Source of the DNA: DATBGS01 sp036557885
Lineage (GTDB): Bacteria; Chloroflexota; Ktedonobacteria; Ktedonobacterales; DATBGS01
Length of the DNA: 64,000 nucleotides
NCBI GenBank assembly: GCA_036557885.1
Contig: DATBGS010000080.1
Span: 1-64,000 of the forward strand
Reading direction: 5' to 3'
How positions within the stretch are numbered: position 1 is the stretch's first letter; each line of letters begins with the position of its first letter. Shown here piece by piece: positions 51,848-59,436 of this stretch. Position numbers and translations under genes: made by a program. The notes beneath the pieces are model-generated. The model ran no database searches. It saw only the letters and a program-made list of their open reading frames with translations, and was not told the origin of the DNA.

Positions 51848-52702
51848 TCAATTGGCGCCTTTGGCAATGGGGCGGTTTGGGTCGGTGATCCAGTCGCTCC
51901 ACGACCCGGCATATAATCGGCCATCACCCAGGCCAGCATGAGCCAGGGCCAGCAACTCCAGGGTGGAGGTGACTCCAGAGCCGCAGTAGAAAATCGCCTG
52001 CTCCGGGGCCGCGTCCCCCAGCATCTGCTGAAAACGCGCTCGCAGCTCGTGCGGTGGCAAGAAGCGCCCTTCGGCGTCCAGTAGTTCGTTGAAGGGCGCA
52101 TTCACCGCCCCTGGAATGTGCCCGGCCACCGGGTCAATGGGTTCCTGTTCTCCTCTGTAGCGCTCGGCGCTGCGCACATCTACCAGGCGGGCAGAGGAAT
52201 CAGGCAAAAGGGCGCTCACCTGCTCAGCCGTCACAACGGCCCCCTGGCGGACATGAGGAGTAAAGGACGCCGGGGCGCGTTGTTCCATGCCAGGCGCCAC
52301 CGGATACCCGGCGTGCTGCCAGCCTTGCCAGCCTTCGTCCAGAACCGCCACCGCCTGGTGCCCCAGCCAGCGCAGCATCCACCAGAGCCGGGCGGCGGCC
52401 ATAGAACTGCCGCTCGCGTCGTAGGCCACCACCTGCACGTGCTCATCAATCCCCCAGCGCGAAACCGTCTCGGCAAAGGTTTCAATGGCCGGGAGCGGAT
52501 GCCGACCGGTTTTTCCAGGGATGATCTTACCAGATAAGTCTTCGTTCAAGTGGGCATAGACGGCCCCTGGAATATGCGCCTGGAGGTAATCTTGTTGTCC
52601 GCGCTCGCTTTCTCCCAGCGAAAAACGGCAATCAATAATCGCCCAATCTGGCGCGGCAAGATGTTGGGCGAGTTCGGAGGCAGGGATAAGCGTCTGGTAC
52701 AT
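51848..52702 (-). CDS. Sulfurtransferase, tandem rhodanese (thiosulfate/3-mercaptopyruvate type)
   Basis: A 284-residue enzyme with two rhodanese domains. The N-terminal one is inactive (IIDCRFSL, QAHIPGAVYAHLNEDLS). The C-terminal one has the active Cys in FYCGSGVTS near residue 235, a loop of the thiosulfate/mercaptopyruvate group. It transfers sulfane sulfur to thiols or cyanide. GGAGGGG lies 5 bases before ATG 52702; a longer frame of 59 codons is not supported. It is divergent from a response regulator gene. Confidence 0.92.
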   Translation of the reverse strand: MYQTLIPASELAQHLAAPDWAIIDCRFSLGESERGQQDYLQAHIPGAVYAHLNEDLSGKIIPGKTGRHPLPAIETFAETVSRWGIDEHVQVVAYDASGSSMAAARLWWMLRWLGHQAVAVLDEGWQGWQHAGYPVAPGMEQRAPASFTPHVRQGAVVTAEQVSALLPDSSARLVDVRSAERYRGEQEPIDPVAGHIPGAVNAPFNELLDAEGRFLPPHELRARFQQMLGDAAPEQAIFYCGSGVTSTLELLALAHAGLGDGRLYAGSWSDWITDPNRPIAKGAN

Positions 52703-52782
52703 AGCGGCCCCTCCCGTATGGCAGCACTTACAATCAAGGGCGATGTGCCCCTGTTCCTGTTCTATCACATAGAAGTTAGAAT

Positions 52783-52798
52783 TGGCACCATCTATGCT
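52783..52798 (+). promoter_or_regulatory. Candidate sigma-54 promoter of a response regulator
   Basis: TGGCAC-CATCT-ATGCT, GG-N10-GC, about 75 bases before the ATG at 52874. Confidence 0.5.
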
Positions 52799-52873
52799 GT
52801 AATACCCTCGAATACCGCCTCTCTGTTTTCGCGATACCGTTGCCAGGCTGGTATTACATGGAGGAACAACGCT

Positions 52874-53350
52874 ATGCACGAAGTAACCGTGCTCATCGTG
52901 GAAGACAACGCCGAACTGTTAGAACTCCTGCTGCAATCACTTCCGCTGATGGGGGATTTTCGCGTTTTCGGGGCGAAAGATGGGTTCGAGGGCCTCATGC
53001 AATTTGAGCAGGTACACCCCGATTGCGTTGTTGTGGATGTGCGTATGCCAGAACTGAATGGCTATCAGTTTGTGCGTGCCTTGCGTGGAGACTCGGCAAC
53101 AGCCCAGATTCCCCTCATCATTTTGACCGCGCTGTCGCAGAGCCGAGATCGTTTTGTTGGCCTGGCTTCAGGGGCCGATATGTTCTTGAACAAACCAGCT
53201 ATGCCCTCTGAACTGGCGCAAGCCATCCGGCAGGTGCTGGCCCGCACCACAGCAGAGCGCGAAGCCGCCTATACATCACTGCTGGAAGAAAGCGAAAACA
53301 TAGAGGTTAGCGCCCCGTTGGGCGCCGAAAATCAGCCCATCCCTTCCTGA
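52874..53350 (+). CDS. Single-domain response regulator with C-terminal tail
   Basis: A 158-residue receiver. Acidic residues E10 and D11, phospho-acceptor D55 (VVVDVRMPELNG), Thr in ILTAL and the Lys in FLNKPAMP are present. The last 30 residues are an acidic tail without a domain. GGAGG lies 9 bases before ATG 52874. It converges on the terpene synthase gene, whose operon includes a histidine kinase that may be its partner (inference). Confidence 0.88.
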   Translation: MHEVTVLIVEDNAELLELLLQSLPLMGDFRVFGAKDGFEGLMQFEQVHPDCVVVDVRMPELNGYQFVRALRGDSATAQIPLIILTALSQSRDRFVGLASGADMFLNKPAMPSELAQAIRQVLARTTAEREAAYTSLLEESENIEVSAPLGAENQPIPS

Positions 53351-53412
53351 GATGGCTGAGATGGCGACAGACAGAGCAGGGCGGGCCTATTCGCGTCATC
53401 CGAGAAACAAGA

Positions 53413-54369
53413 TCACAGCGCCGCGTGTGATTGATAGCGTCCGGTCACCTGCGACCAGACATAATTCGCGTGCAGATAATTTTTGCTAAATGTCGCGTAT
53501 GCCTGGATGTGCTTGATCTCGTATGGTTTCCAACTCCAGCGCGGCAATTGTGTGACGAGGTACTGCCAGCGCTGCAATTCCTGATTATGCCAGCCTATAA
53601 TCAACTGGACAGCGGTTTCGAGAGGGCACTGGTGTTCGGCCTGCGTCACAGTGATGAGGTTATGTACGTCGCCTCGCGCCCGCTCCTTTTCAAAGGAGAA
53701 GAGATCATTGGCCCAGCATATAGCGTTGTTGGCGGTATCCAGGAGCTGCTGGAGGACGGGATTGCTGTAGGTTCCTTGAGGTAAGGTGCGGCCCAGTGCC
53801 AGATCAACTATGAGGACGAGCGTTCTCCAGCCGCCGGTTTTCCGGCGATACTCGATGTATTCGACCAGCGAGGGAATGCGTCGGCTGACCCGATTCTGCG
53901 CTTCCCATTGATAGGCCGCCAGGCTCTCGGAGAGAGTGGAGGCAAAGCGGTGCCGCCACTCGCTTGAGCTATAGCGATGTACGCGCTTCCAGATGTCCTC
54001 GACCACCTGGCATAAGAGCGGGCGCTCACCAGGCAGGGGTTCATCCCGCAGGATTGCCAGAAGCTGGACAAAAAAGCGTTGTAGAGCGGCTGGCTGGATG
54101 GCAGCTTCGCTCGAATCATCGAAATCATCCAGGAAGAAGCCCCAGCAACTCCAGTCATGCGCAATGGTTAAAATCTCCCAGGGAGCCTCTGGATAGCTCT
54201 GCGCAATCAACTGCCAAAACAGGGCGGCATCAAAGCGTGCCAGTTCTGCGGTGGTTTGGACCAGCCCCACGCGCTGGACCCACGCCCGGCCATACTCGCG
54301 GAGTTCTGCCGCCTGGGGATGCACGCTTCCCTCTGGCGGAGCCTCCAGCGCCTGAAGATCGAAAGCCAC
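53413..54369 (-). CDS. Class I terpene synthase
   Basis: A 318-residue terpene cyclase of the bacterial sesqui- or diterpene type. The first metal motif is D81-D82-F-D-D85 (FFLDDFDD), the NSE motif N221-D-L-F-S225-F-E-K-E229 is intact, the diphosphate-sensing Arg lies in YRRKTGG, and a C-terminal RY pair occurs near GRYQS. It should ionise farnesyl or geranylgeranyl diphosphate and cyclise it; the product cannot be predicted. The start is GTG 54369 behind GGAGGAG. It lies 53 bases after a histidine kinase gene on the same strand, so expression is probably shared. No oxidase or prenyltransferase is adjacent. Confidence 0.92.
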   Translation of the reverse strand: MAFDLQALEAPPEGSVHPQAAELREYGRAWVQRVGLVQTTAELARFDAALFWQLIAQSYPEAPWEILTIAHDWSCWGFFLDDFDDSSEAAIQPAALQRFFVQLLAILRDEPLPGERPLLCQVVEDIWKRVHRYSSSEWRHRFASTLSESLAAYQWEAQNRVSRRIPSLVEYIEYRRKTGGWRTLVLIVDLALGRTLPQGTYSNPVLQQLLDTANNAICWANDLFSFEKERARGDVHNLITVTQAEHQCPLETAVQLIIGWHNQELQRWQYLVTQLPRWSWKPYEIKHIQAYATFSKNYLHANYVWSQVTGRYQSHAAL

Positions 54370-54422
54370 GAATGTTCTCCTCCACCTGGTCCAGCCTTCT
54401 GCCAGGGCAGCGCAGCCACCTT

Positions 54423-55862
54423 CTACCCGGCACTCGCCTGGTACAAAGGAAGTTGGATATGGAAGGTGGACCCTTCTCCACTGACTCCAGTGCTCTCAAC
54501 CCAGATGCGCCCGCGCATGGCCGCCACAAGCGAGCGGCAGAGGTACAAGCCCAGGCCGTTGCCAACGGTTGTGGATGCCAGATCACGCGGCAGGCGAACG
54601 AAGCGATTAAATAGCAGAGGCGCCTGGTCTGGCGGGATGCCAAACCCGTAGTCTCGGACAGTGATCTCAGCCATTTGTGAGTGCTCGCTTGTGTCACTTC
54701 GTTTGCCTTTTAGCCTCTCCCCAAATGATCCCGCAACAATCGTGGCCTTTATCTCAATAGGTGTGCCAGGGGGAGAATATTTGCCCGCGTTGGAGAGCAG
54801 GTTCGTGAGCACCTGCTGGAGGCGGGTGGCTTCACCCCAAACCGCCAGCCCTGTGGGAATAGTGACCATGATGTTTCTCTCTGCCAGTTGGGCCTCGCGT
54901 AGGTCAACAAGCTGTAATGCCTGGTTGTAAATGGCCTGGAGCGCGACTGGCTCCGGGTTTTCAATCACTTTCTCGTCAATGCGGCGCACATCCAGGATAC
55001 TTTCAATCAGCTTCATCAGGTGCGTGCCAACCTCTTGCGCTTTCTGAAAGCTGCGCGTCAGTTGTTCTGGTGGCAATCTCTGCCAGGTGTGTTGCAAGAA
55101 GTCGAGATAGCCCAGCACAGTCATCACCGGCGTGCGTAACTCGTGGTGGACGTTGGTGATGAAGCGCTCTTTGAGTTCATCAAGCTGGCGGGTATGCGTA
55201 TAGGCCAGGCTTAAATCGCGCAGCGTCTCCCGATAGCTGGCGGCCATCACAGCAGAGATGGTGAAGATGGCCCACTGGTCCAGGATTCCGGTAGCGAGGA
55301 AGAGGCCAAGCTCCGAAGAGACGTAGGCCAGCCCAAAGACCAGCGTGACGACGTTCATCAGGAGCGTTGTAGCTAGCGCCAGCCGCGCACTCCCAAAGGC
55401 GCCCGCGAGCATGATAGCAATCGCCAGACTCATCAGTTGCACAAAGGCAAAGGGATCGTCCTTGTGCCCCAAAAGGGCGGACCAGAAGAACAGGAATAAG
55501 ATACTGGTGACATCCACGCCCAACAAGAGACTGAGCGTTGCCTTCTGGAGGCGTTTGCTGCCAGCCGCGCGCGCAGCGGTAAAGAACAAGCCATCGCATC
55601 CAGCCAGCACGATAACCGCTATCCATCCGGTGATTTGCTGGCCTGCTGGCTCCTGCCAGACAAAGAAGGCGATATAGAAAAGCAAGAAGAGGCTGAGGAG
55701 CATGGTAAAGGCACGCGCAATCAGCAAGATAATGCGCAAGCGCCGGGTGAACAGAAGCTCCTGGGCAATCTGGGCTTCATCACGACCAGCGGGGACAAGG
55801 TCCCTGGCAAGCTCGTCTTCATCCTCAACAAGAGCAAAAGGGGGAGAGATCTTCCGTTCCAT
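54423..55862 (-). CDS. Membrane sensor histidine kinase upstream of terpene synthase
   Basis: A 479-residue kinase with about six membrane helices in residues 43-210, no separate sensing domain, then HisKA with His240 (NVHHELRTPVM) and HATPase with the N box (LLSNAGKYSPP), G1 (VRDYGFGIPP) and G2 (VGNGLGLYLCRSL). ATG 55862 lies 6 bases behind GGAGG. It is the first gene of a two-gene unit with the terpene synthase. A helical 7TM-like sensor suggests a membrane or lipid signal, but this is inference. Confidence 0.9.
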   Translation of the reverse strand: MERKISPPFALVEDEDELARDLVPAGRDEAQIAQELLFTRRLRIILLIARAFTMLLSLFLLFYIAFFVWQEPAGQQITGWIAVIVLAGCDGLFFTAARAAGSKRLQKATLSLLLGVDVTSILFLFFWSALLGHKDDPFAFVQLMSLAIAIMLAGAFGSARLALATTLLMNVVTLVFGLAYVSSELGLFLATGILDQWAIFTISAVMAASYRETLRDLSLAYTHTRQLDELKERFITNVHHELRTPVMTVLGYLDFLQHTWQRLPPEQLTRSFQKAQEVGTHLMKLIESILDVRRIDEKVIENPEPVALQAIYNQALQLVDLREAQLAERNIMVTIPTGLAVWGEATRLQQVLTNLLSNAGKYSPPGTPIEIKATIVAGSFGERLKGKRSDTSEHSQMAEITVRDYGFGIPPDQAPLLFNRFVRLPRDLASTTVGNGLGLYLCRSLVAAMRGRIWVESTGVSGEGSTFHIQLPLYQASAG

Positions 55863-55924
55863 CCTCGACCTCCGTATCTGCGTGTTGGCTGACTGGTATC
55901 TTCTCACTACTGTTCGTTGAAAGC

Positions 55925-56100
55925 AGCGGAAGAGTGAAAATTGAGAGGCATCCAGTTCGCCTGCCGCATCAGCAACTGTGGGGCCAGAAACCTGCTTCGC
56001 AAAGCGACCTGGCGAAGTATGTACGGCGATTGCACAAAGCAGCCGAAACGCCCCTCTTCTTTTAGAGGGGCGTTTCGGCTCGCTTTTTTGGCTATTTTTC
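55925..56100 (+). ncRNA. Candidate small RNA ending in a strong terminator
   Basis: The plus strand between the divergently read kinase gene and the end of rpoN carries no gene, yet ends in the best terminator of the window (56041-56100). Ahead of it is a nested hairpin at about 55982-56015 (GCCAG...GCTT-CGCA-AAGC...CTGGC). A weak -35-like TTGAAA lies near 55917 without a clear -10. The call rests on structure only; the 5-prime end is a guess. Confidence 0.35.
56041..56100 (+). terminator. Intrinsic terminator on the plus strand
   Basis: AGCCGAAACGCCCCTCT and its exact complement flank TCTTTT, followed by CGCTTTTTTGGCTATTTTTC. The T-tracts lie on the plus-strand side, away from rpoN. Confidence 0.8.
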
Positions 56101-56117
56101 TTTTTATTGGCCCCGCA

Positions 56118-57548
56118 TCAGCGCTCGGAAGAAGAGAGGATTTTTAGCTCTTCACGGTACTTGGCGACCGTCCGACGCGCCACTTCCCAGCCCTGAGCTT
56201 TGAGCAGCTCAGCCAGCTTCTGATCGCTCAGCGGCTTGTTTTCCTGGCGAATCAGGTCTTTGAGGGCTTCTTTGAGACTCAAATTGGCGGTAAAGAAGGT
56301 GCTGAAGGGCACCACCTGCCTATTAGGCAGCATGACGAATTTGCCGGCTGTGGCCCGGCTGACGGTGGAGGGATGCAAGCCCAGTTCTTCTGCGACCTGT
56401 TCACGGGTCAAGGGGCGCAGGGCGCTCAACCCGTTTTCCAGAAAATCCTGCTGCATCTCCACCAGACAAGATGTAATCTGAGCGAGGGTTTGCCAGCGCC
56501 GCTTGACATTGGCAATAAAGAGTTTGGTGCGCTTCAGGTAGTCCTGTACGTGCTGCTGCCCTGCATCGGCGGTCCCGCGATGGGTGGAGATGGAGCGAGC
56601 GGCGTCACTGTAAGACGGGCTGATTTGCAAGCTCAACCGCTGCGCCTCGACGACTTCTACCTCGTAGGTTCTGTTCGTCGCCTCTGGTTTGCAGCTAATG
56701 ATCACGTCTGGCTGGATGGGCCTGGCGAGCTTGTTGGCTTCGCTGACCTCGGTGCCCAGATAGCCGGAGGTGGGGAAAGGATTGAGCGTCTCTTTGAGAA
56801 ACGTGTGGGCCTCTTTGACCTGCCTGAGACTGATTTTCAGCTCAAGGGCAATCTGGCTATATTTGTGTTCGGCCAGGTGAGCCAGGTAGCGATCAATGAT
56901 CTCGTACGCATACGGTTGGTGCACTCCTTGTTCTTCCCAGGACCGTATCTGGATGAGCAGGCACTCGCGCACATCCCTGGCCCCTATGCCGACTGGTTCC
57001 TGAGCTTGCAGCATCTCCAGAACATGCTCAACTCGCTCCGGCGCCACTTCGCACACCTGGGCCGCTTCTTGAACACTGCAGCGCAAATACCCATCTTCAT
57101 CCAGATTGCCAACCAAATAATCAATAACGAGGGTATCGGCCTCTTGAAGCTGCTCGTGCAAGGTCAAGCGAAGATGCTCTCTCAGGCTGGTCTTTGAGGC
57201 CAGGAGCAGTGTGGGGTCGAATTCATCGTCCTCGCGCCAGCCCCGCTCTGCTTCTGCAAGCCAGGAATCAGCTTCATCCAGGCTGCTGATGCGCTCGGTT
57301 TGCGGGAGGGAGGATGATGCAAGCGAGAGACAGTGAAGGCAGCCCGCCCCTTGCATGGCGCGCCCACAGGTTGGGCAAACCGGGCGCTCATCCAACTCAA
57401 GCGCCGGATTCTCCTCCAGCTCTTTTTGAACCAGGGACACAAGCTCTGTTGAGGAGAGCGTCAGCACCTGATTCGCCTCAATAAGCCAGGCGGGAGCAGT
57501 TTGTTGAAACTGCGCTGGAGCAGTGGTCTGATAGATATCAATCGACAT
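56118..57548 (-). CDS. rpoN: RNA polymerase sigma-54 factor with zinc-ribbon insert
   Basis: A 476-residue sigma-54. Region I is recognisable (LTLSSTELVSLVQKELEENPAL, residues 29-50). An unusual zinc ribbon follows directly (C58, C61, C70, C73: CPTCGRAMQGAGCLHC). The core-binding domain spans about 115-290 (VIDYLVGNLDEDGYLRCSVQEA, GIGARDVRECLLIQI), then the DNA-binding domain with REQVAEELGLHPSTVSRATAGKF near 370-390 and the RpoN box ARRTVAKYRE at 457-466. It recognises -24/-12 promoters and needs an AAA+ activator, not found in the window. ATG 57548 follows GAGGAG at 8 bases. A consensus -24/-12 element lies upstream. Confidence 0.95.
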   Translation of the reverse strand: MSIDIYQTTAPAQFQQTAPAWLIEANQVLTLSSTELVSLVQKELEENPALELDERPVCPTCGRAMQGAGCLHCLSLASSSLPQTERISSLDEADSWLAEAERGWREDDEFDPTLLLASKTSLREHLRLTLHEQLQEADTLVIDYLVGNLDEDGYLRCSVQEAAQVCEVAPERVEHVLEMLQAQEPVGIGARDVRECLLIQIRSWEEQGVHQPYAYEIIDRYLAHLAEHKYSQIALELKISLRQVKEAHTFLKETLNPFPTSGYLGTEVSEANKLARPIQPDVIISCKPEATNRTYEVEVVEAQRLSLQISPSYSDAARSISTHRGTADAGQQHVQDYLKRTKLFIANVKRRWQTLAQITSCLVEMQQDFLENGLSALRPLTREQVAEELGLHPSTVSRATAGKFVMLPNRQVVPFSTFFTANLSLKEALKDLIRQENKPLSDQKLAELLKAQGWEVARRTVAKYREELKILSSSER

Positions 57549-57604
57549 GCGCAAGACTCCTCTCTGGGGTGCATAGCTTGCATCTTCCCCTGCTTTCCCC
57601 CCTA

Positions 57605-57620
57605 AGCAAGTCCTGTGCCA
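57605..57620 (-). promoter_or_regulatory. Consensus sigma-54 promoter of rpoN
   Basis: On the minus strand: TGGCAC-AGGAC-TTGCT, matching the -24/-12 consensus at every scored position, with GG-N10-GC. Transcription would start near 57594, about 45 bases before the rpoN ATG. Confidence 0.75.
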
Positions 57621-57624
57621 ATTC

Positions 57625-57640
57625 TGTAGTCTGGACTACA
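57625..57640. promoter_or_regulatory. Palindrome adjoining the rpoN promoter
   Basis: TGTAGTC-TG-GACTACA, perfect, four bases upstream of the -24 box. It could be an operator for autoregulation. Confidence 0.45.
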
Positions 57641-57702
57641 AAAGAGCAAGAGAGACACACTGATACAGGGCAGCTTTCACCTTTCCCCCGTTTACTCCTG
57701 GC

Positions 57703-58023
57703 TTAAATCCAGCGCCGTCTGCGGGGGCGATTAGAATAGCGCCGGGTATAGGGGGCAACTCTCCGGTAGGCCACAAAGCTCCAGATGAGTACCACGAGAA
57801 AGGCTACCAGGATCGAGCTAATCAGCGGGACACCATTGAGAAACGGCTCACCAGAGATATGGAAATGAAAGACGCCAACGACCAGGAAGATTGCGAGAAA
57901 TCCAATCAGCATGGCTCCGAGCAGCCCACCTGGGCCTCGGCGATGGGCCAGCACTTCACCGATAAAGCCAACAATAGCAGCTATGATCAACCAGATGATC
58001 AACTCTGTCAGGGTGATAGTCAT
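57703..58023 (-). CDS. GlsB/YeaQ/YmgE-like small membrane protein, second copy
   Basis: A 106-residue protein with three membrane helices (ELIIWLIIAAIVGFIGEVLA, LLGAMLIGFLAIFLVVGVFHF, LISSILVAFLVVLIWSFVAY) and a very basic tail (YTRRYSNRPRRRRW). It follows the GlsB-type layout but is less Gly-rich and has a longer tail than the copy at 41.3 kb. AAGGAG precedes the ATG. A -24/-12 element lies about 130 bases upstream. Confidence 0.8.
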   Translation of the reverse strand: MTITLTELIIWLIIAAIVGFIGEVLAHRRGPGGLLGAMLIGFLAIFLVVGVFHFHISGEPFLNGVPLISSILVAFLVVLIWSFVAYRRVAPYTRRYSNRPRRRRWI

Positions 58024-58339
58024 CTTGTGATGTCTCCTTCTTGCACCGGCGACATGCCTTCGAGCAGGCGAGGAGGCATGTACCTATCCTGGATCTTTCA
58101 TTCTGAACTTCCCGTCGCCAGGAAGTTTTTCCTCGCCTGATAGCTACTTAAAGCACATGGAGTGCCAATTGCTCGATAAAAAGCGCTGGAGAAGGGCTGG
58201 GCAAGTGGTCAAAGAGGCCAGACCGAGGAGCGGGGCCACCCTGGGCTGGTTCCGGCAGCTTAGCCAGTGTGGTGCTTTTGGAGGGAAAGTGCAGCGAGAG
58301 GAACAAAGCGAGCAGAGTATCACCATCACTACAAAGGCA
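58024..58339. other. Intergenic region with a sigma-54 element
   Basis: About 315 bases. A weak ACATGCC/GGCATGT hairpin lies at 58052-58081 and the -24/-12 element at 58152-58167. The stretch 58168-58339 shows nothing recognisable. Confidence 0.5.
58152..58167 (-). promoter_or_regulatory. Candidate sigma-54 promoter of second GlsB-like gene
   Basis: On the minus strand: TGGCAC-TCCAT-GTGCT, GG-N10-GC, about 130 bases before the ATG at 58023. Confidence 0.6.
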
Positions 58340-59197
58340 TCAATGAATATCTTCAGGAAATCCGATCTGGTGGATATGGTCGCCTGTAAACTGGAACAGG
58401 TGCGTCCCGCCCAGTGTTTCCCAGCTTCCATCGGGTTCAGCCCACCATATGGCGTAGCGTATCACCAGACCTCTGGACCAGCCATAGCTCTTCTGGACTT
58501 CCAGGCGGAGGTGGCGGTAGCTGCTCCGCAGCGTCTCCAGATAACGGCTCATTGCCGTCTTGCCGCGCACCGCGCTCACAAAAGACAAAAGAGGCAGCCC
58601 AGGCGGATAATAGACAATATCTTCAGCGCAATACTGGAGTCCTGTTCTGCCATTGTGAGGAACCAGGGCTTCAAAAAACTGCCTCACCACCTGGGTTTGT
58701 CGCTCTTGCGCGGTGGTCAAAACTCTATGGAAACACACGGCAATTTCTGCCAGAAGTTGTTCTGTCTTAAGAGGTTTGTGCAAGATAAAGGCAAAGCCCC
58801 ACTTCTCCGCCTGCTCTACTGAGATGTTCACGTTGGTGAGTAGGCCAAGTTTGCTGGGAGAGAGACGCTCTTTGAGTGGCTTGAGCGTGGTGAAGACCTG
58901 GCGCGGTGTGTCTGAGAAAGTGCCAACAAGTACCAGGTCGAAGGTTTGCGAGCTAACGAGCGCTACAGCCTGCTCCACTGATGCGGCTATCTGGAGGCGA
59001 TAGCCTTCCTCCTGTAAGAGTGCTGCGAGAGATGTTTGCAGGTTGGTATCGGCTTCAATCAACAACAGTTGGTGAGCCGTAGAGGTGGGCATCAATGAGA
59101 TCTTGCTGTCTCCTCCAACTCCCCAGAAAAAATCCGCTTCTGAGCCAGTGTCTTCTGAGCCGGTGTCAGCATCATACAATGGGTCTTGTTCACTCAT
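58340..59197 (-). CDS. Pseudo-receiver fused to a SnoaL-like domain
   Basis: A 285-residue protein. Residues about 40-160 are a receiver fold (LLLIEADTNLQTSLAALLQEEGY) in which the phospho-acceptor position is Gly (FDLVLVGTFSD) while the late Lys (LHKPL) is kept, so it should not be phosphorylated in the usual way. Residues about 165-285 are an NTF2/SnoaL-like domain (QVVRQFFEALVPHNGRTGLQYCAEDIVYYPPG, YAIWWAEPDGSWETLGGTHLFQF). The combination suggests ligand-dependent signalling. The start is ATG 59197; a GTG two codons upstream is also open. Confidence 0.75.
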   Translation of the reverse strand: MSEQDPLYDADTGSEDTGSEADFFWGVGGDSKISLMPTSTAHQLLLIEADTNLQTSLAALLQEEGYRLQIAASVEQAVALVSSQTFDLVLVGTFSDTPRQVFTTLKPLKERLSPSKLGLLTNVNISVEQAEKWGFAFILHKPLKTEQLLAEIAVCFHRVLTTAQERQTQVVRQFFEALVPHNGRTGLQYCAEDIVYYPPGLPLLSFVSAVRGKTAMSRYLETLRSSYRHLRLEVQKSYGWSRGLVIRYAIWWAEPDGSWETLGGTHLFQFTGDHIHQIGFPEDIH

Positions 59198-59436
59198 ATA
59201 CACCTAACCCCTGCCCAAATATGCCACAACCAGGATATTTTATATTTTTCATGCACATGTGTATAGTTGTTTATTCTCGAATTTGGATACCTGGTATGCT
59301 TTGAGTTTTCCGCACTTCCTGGCTGACTCTATCAGCAACCACATGACGTATGATAGAGCACACAGGGCCAACAATGCAACGCACCTGTTGACATCGCTCG
59401 TTATGATAGCACGAGCAATAGTGCCAGGAGGTAGCA

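Noticed and set aside
58144..58431. Small cysteine-containing frame on the minus strand
   Set aside because: It overlaps the end of the pseudo-receiver/SnoaL gene in another frame and includes a -24/-12 element; no ribosome site.
59388..59407. TTGACA followed by TATGAT before the esterase gene
   Set aside because: Only 8 bases separate the two boxes, too short for a sigma-A promoter.
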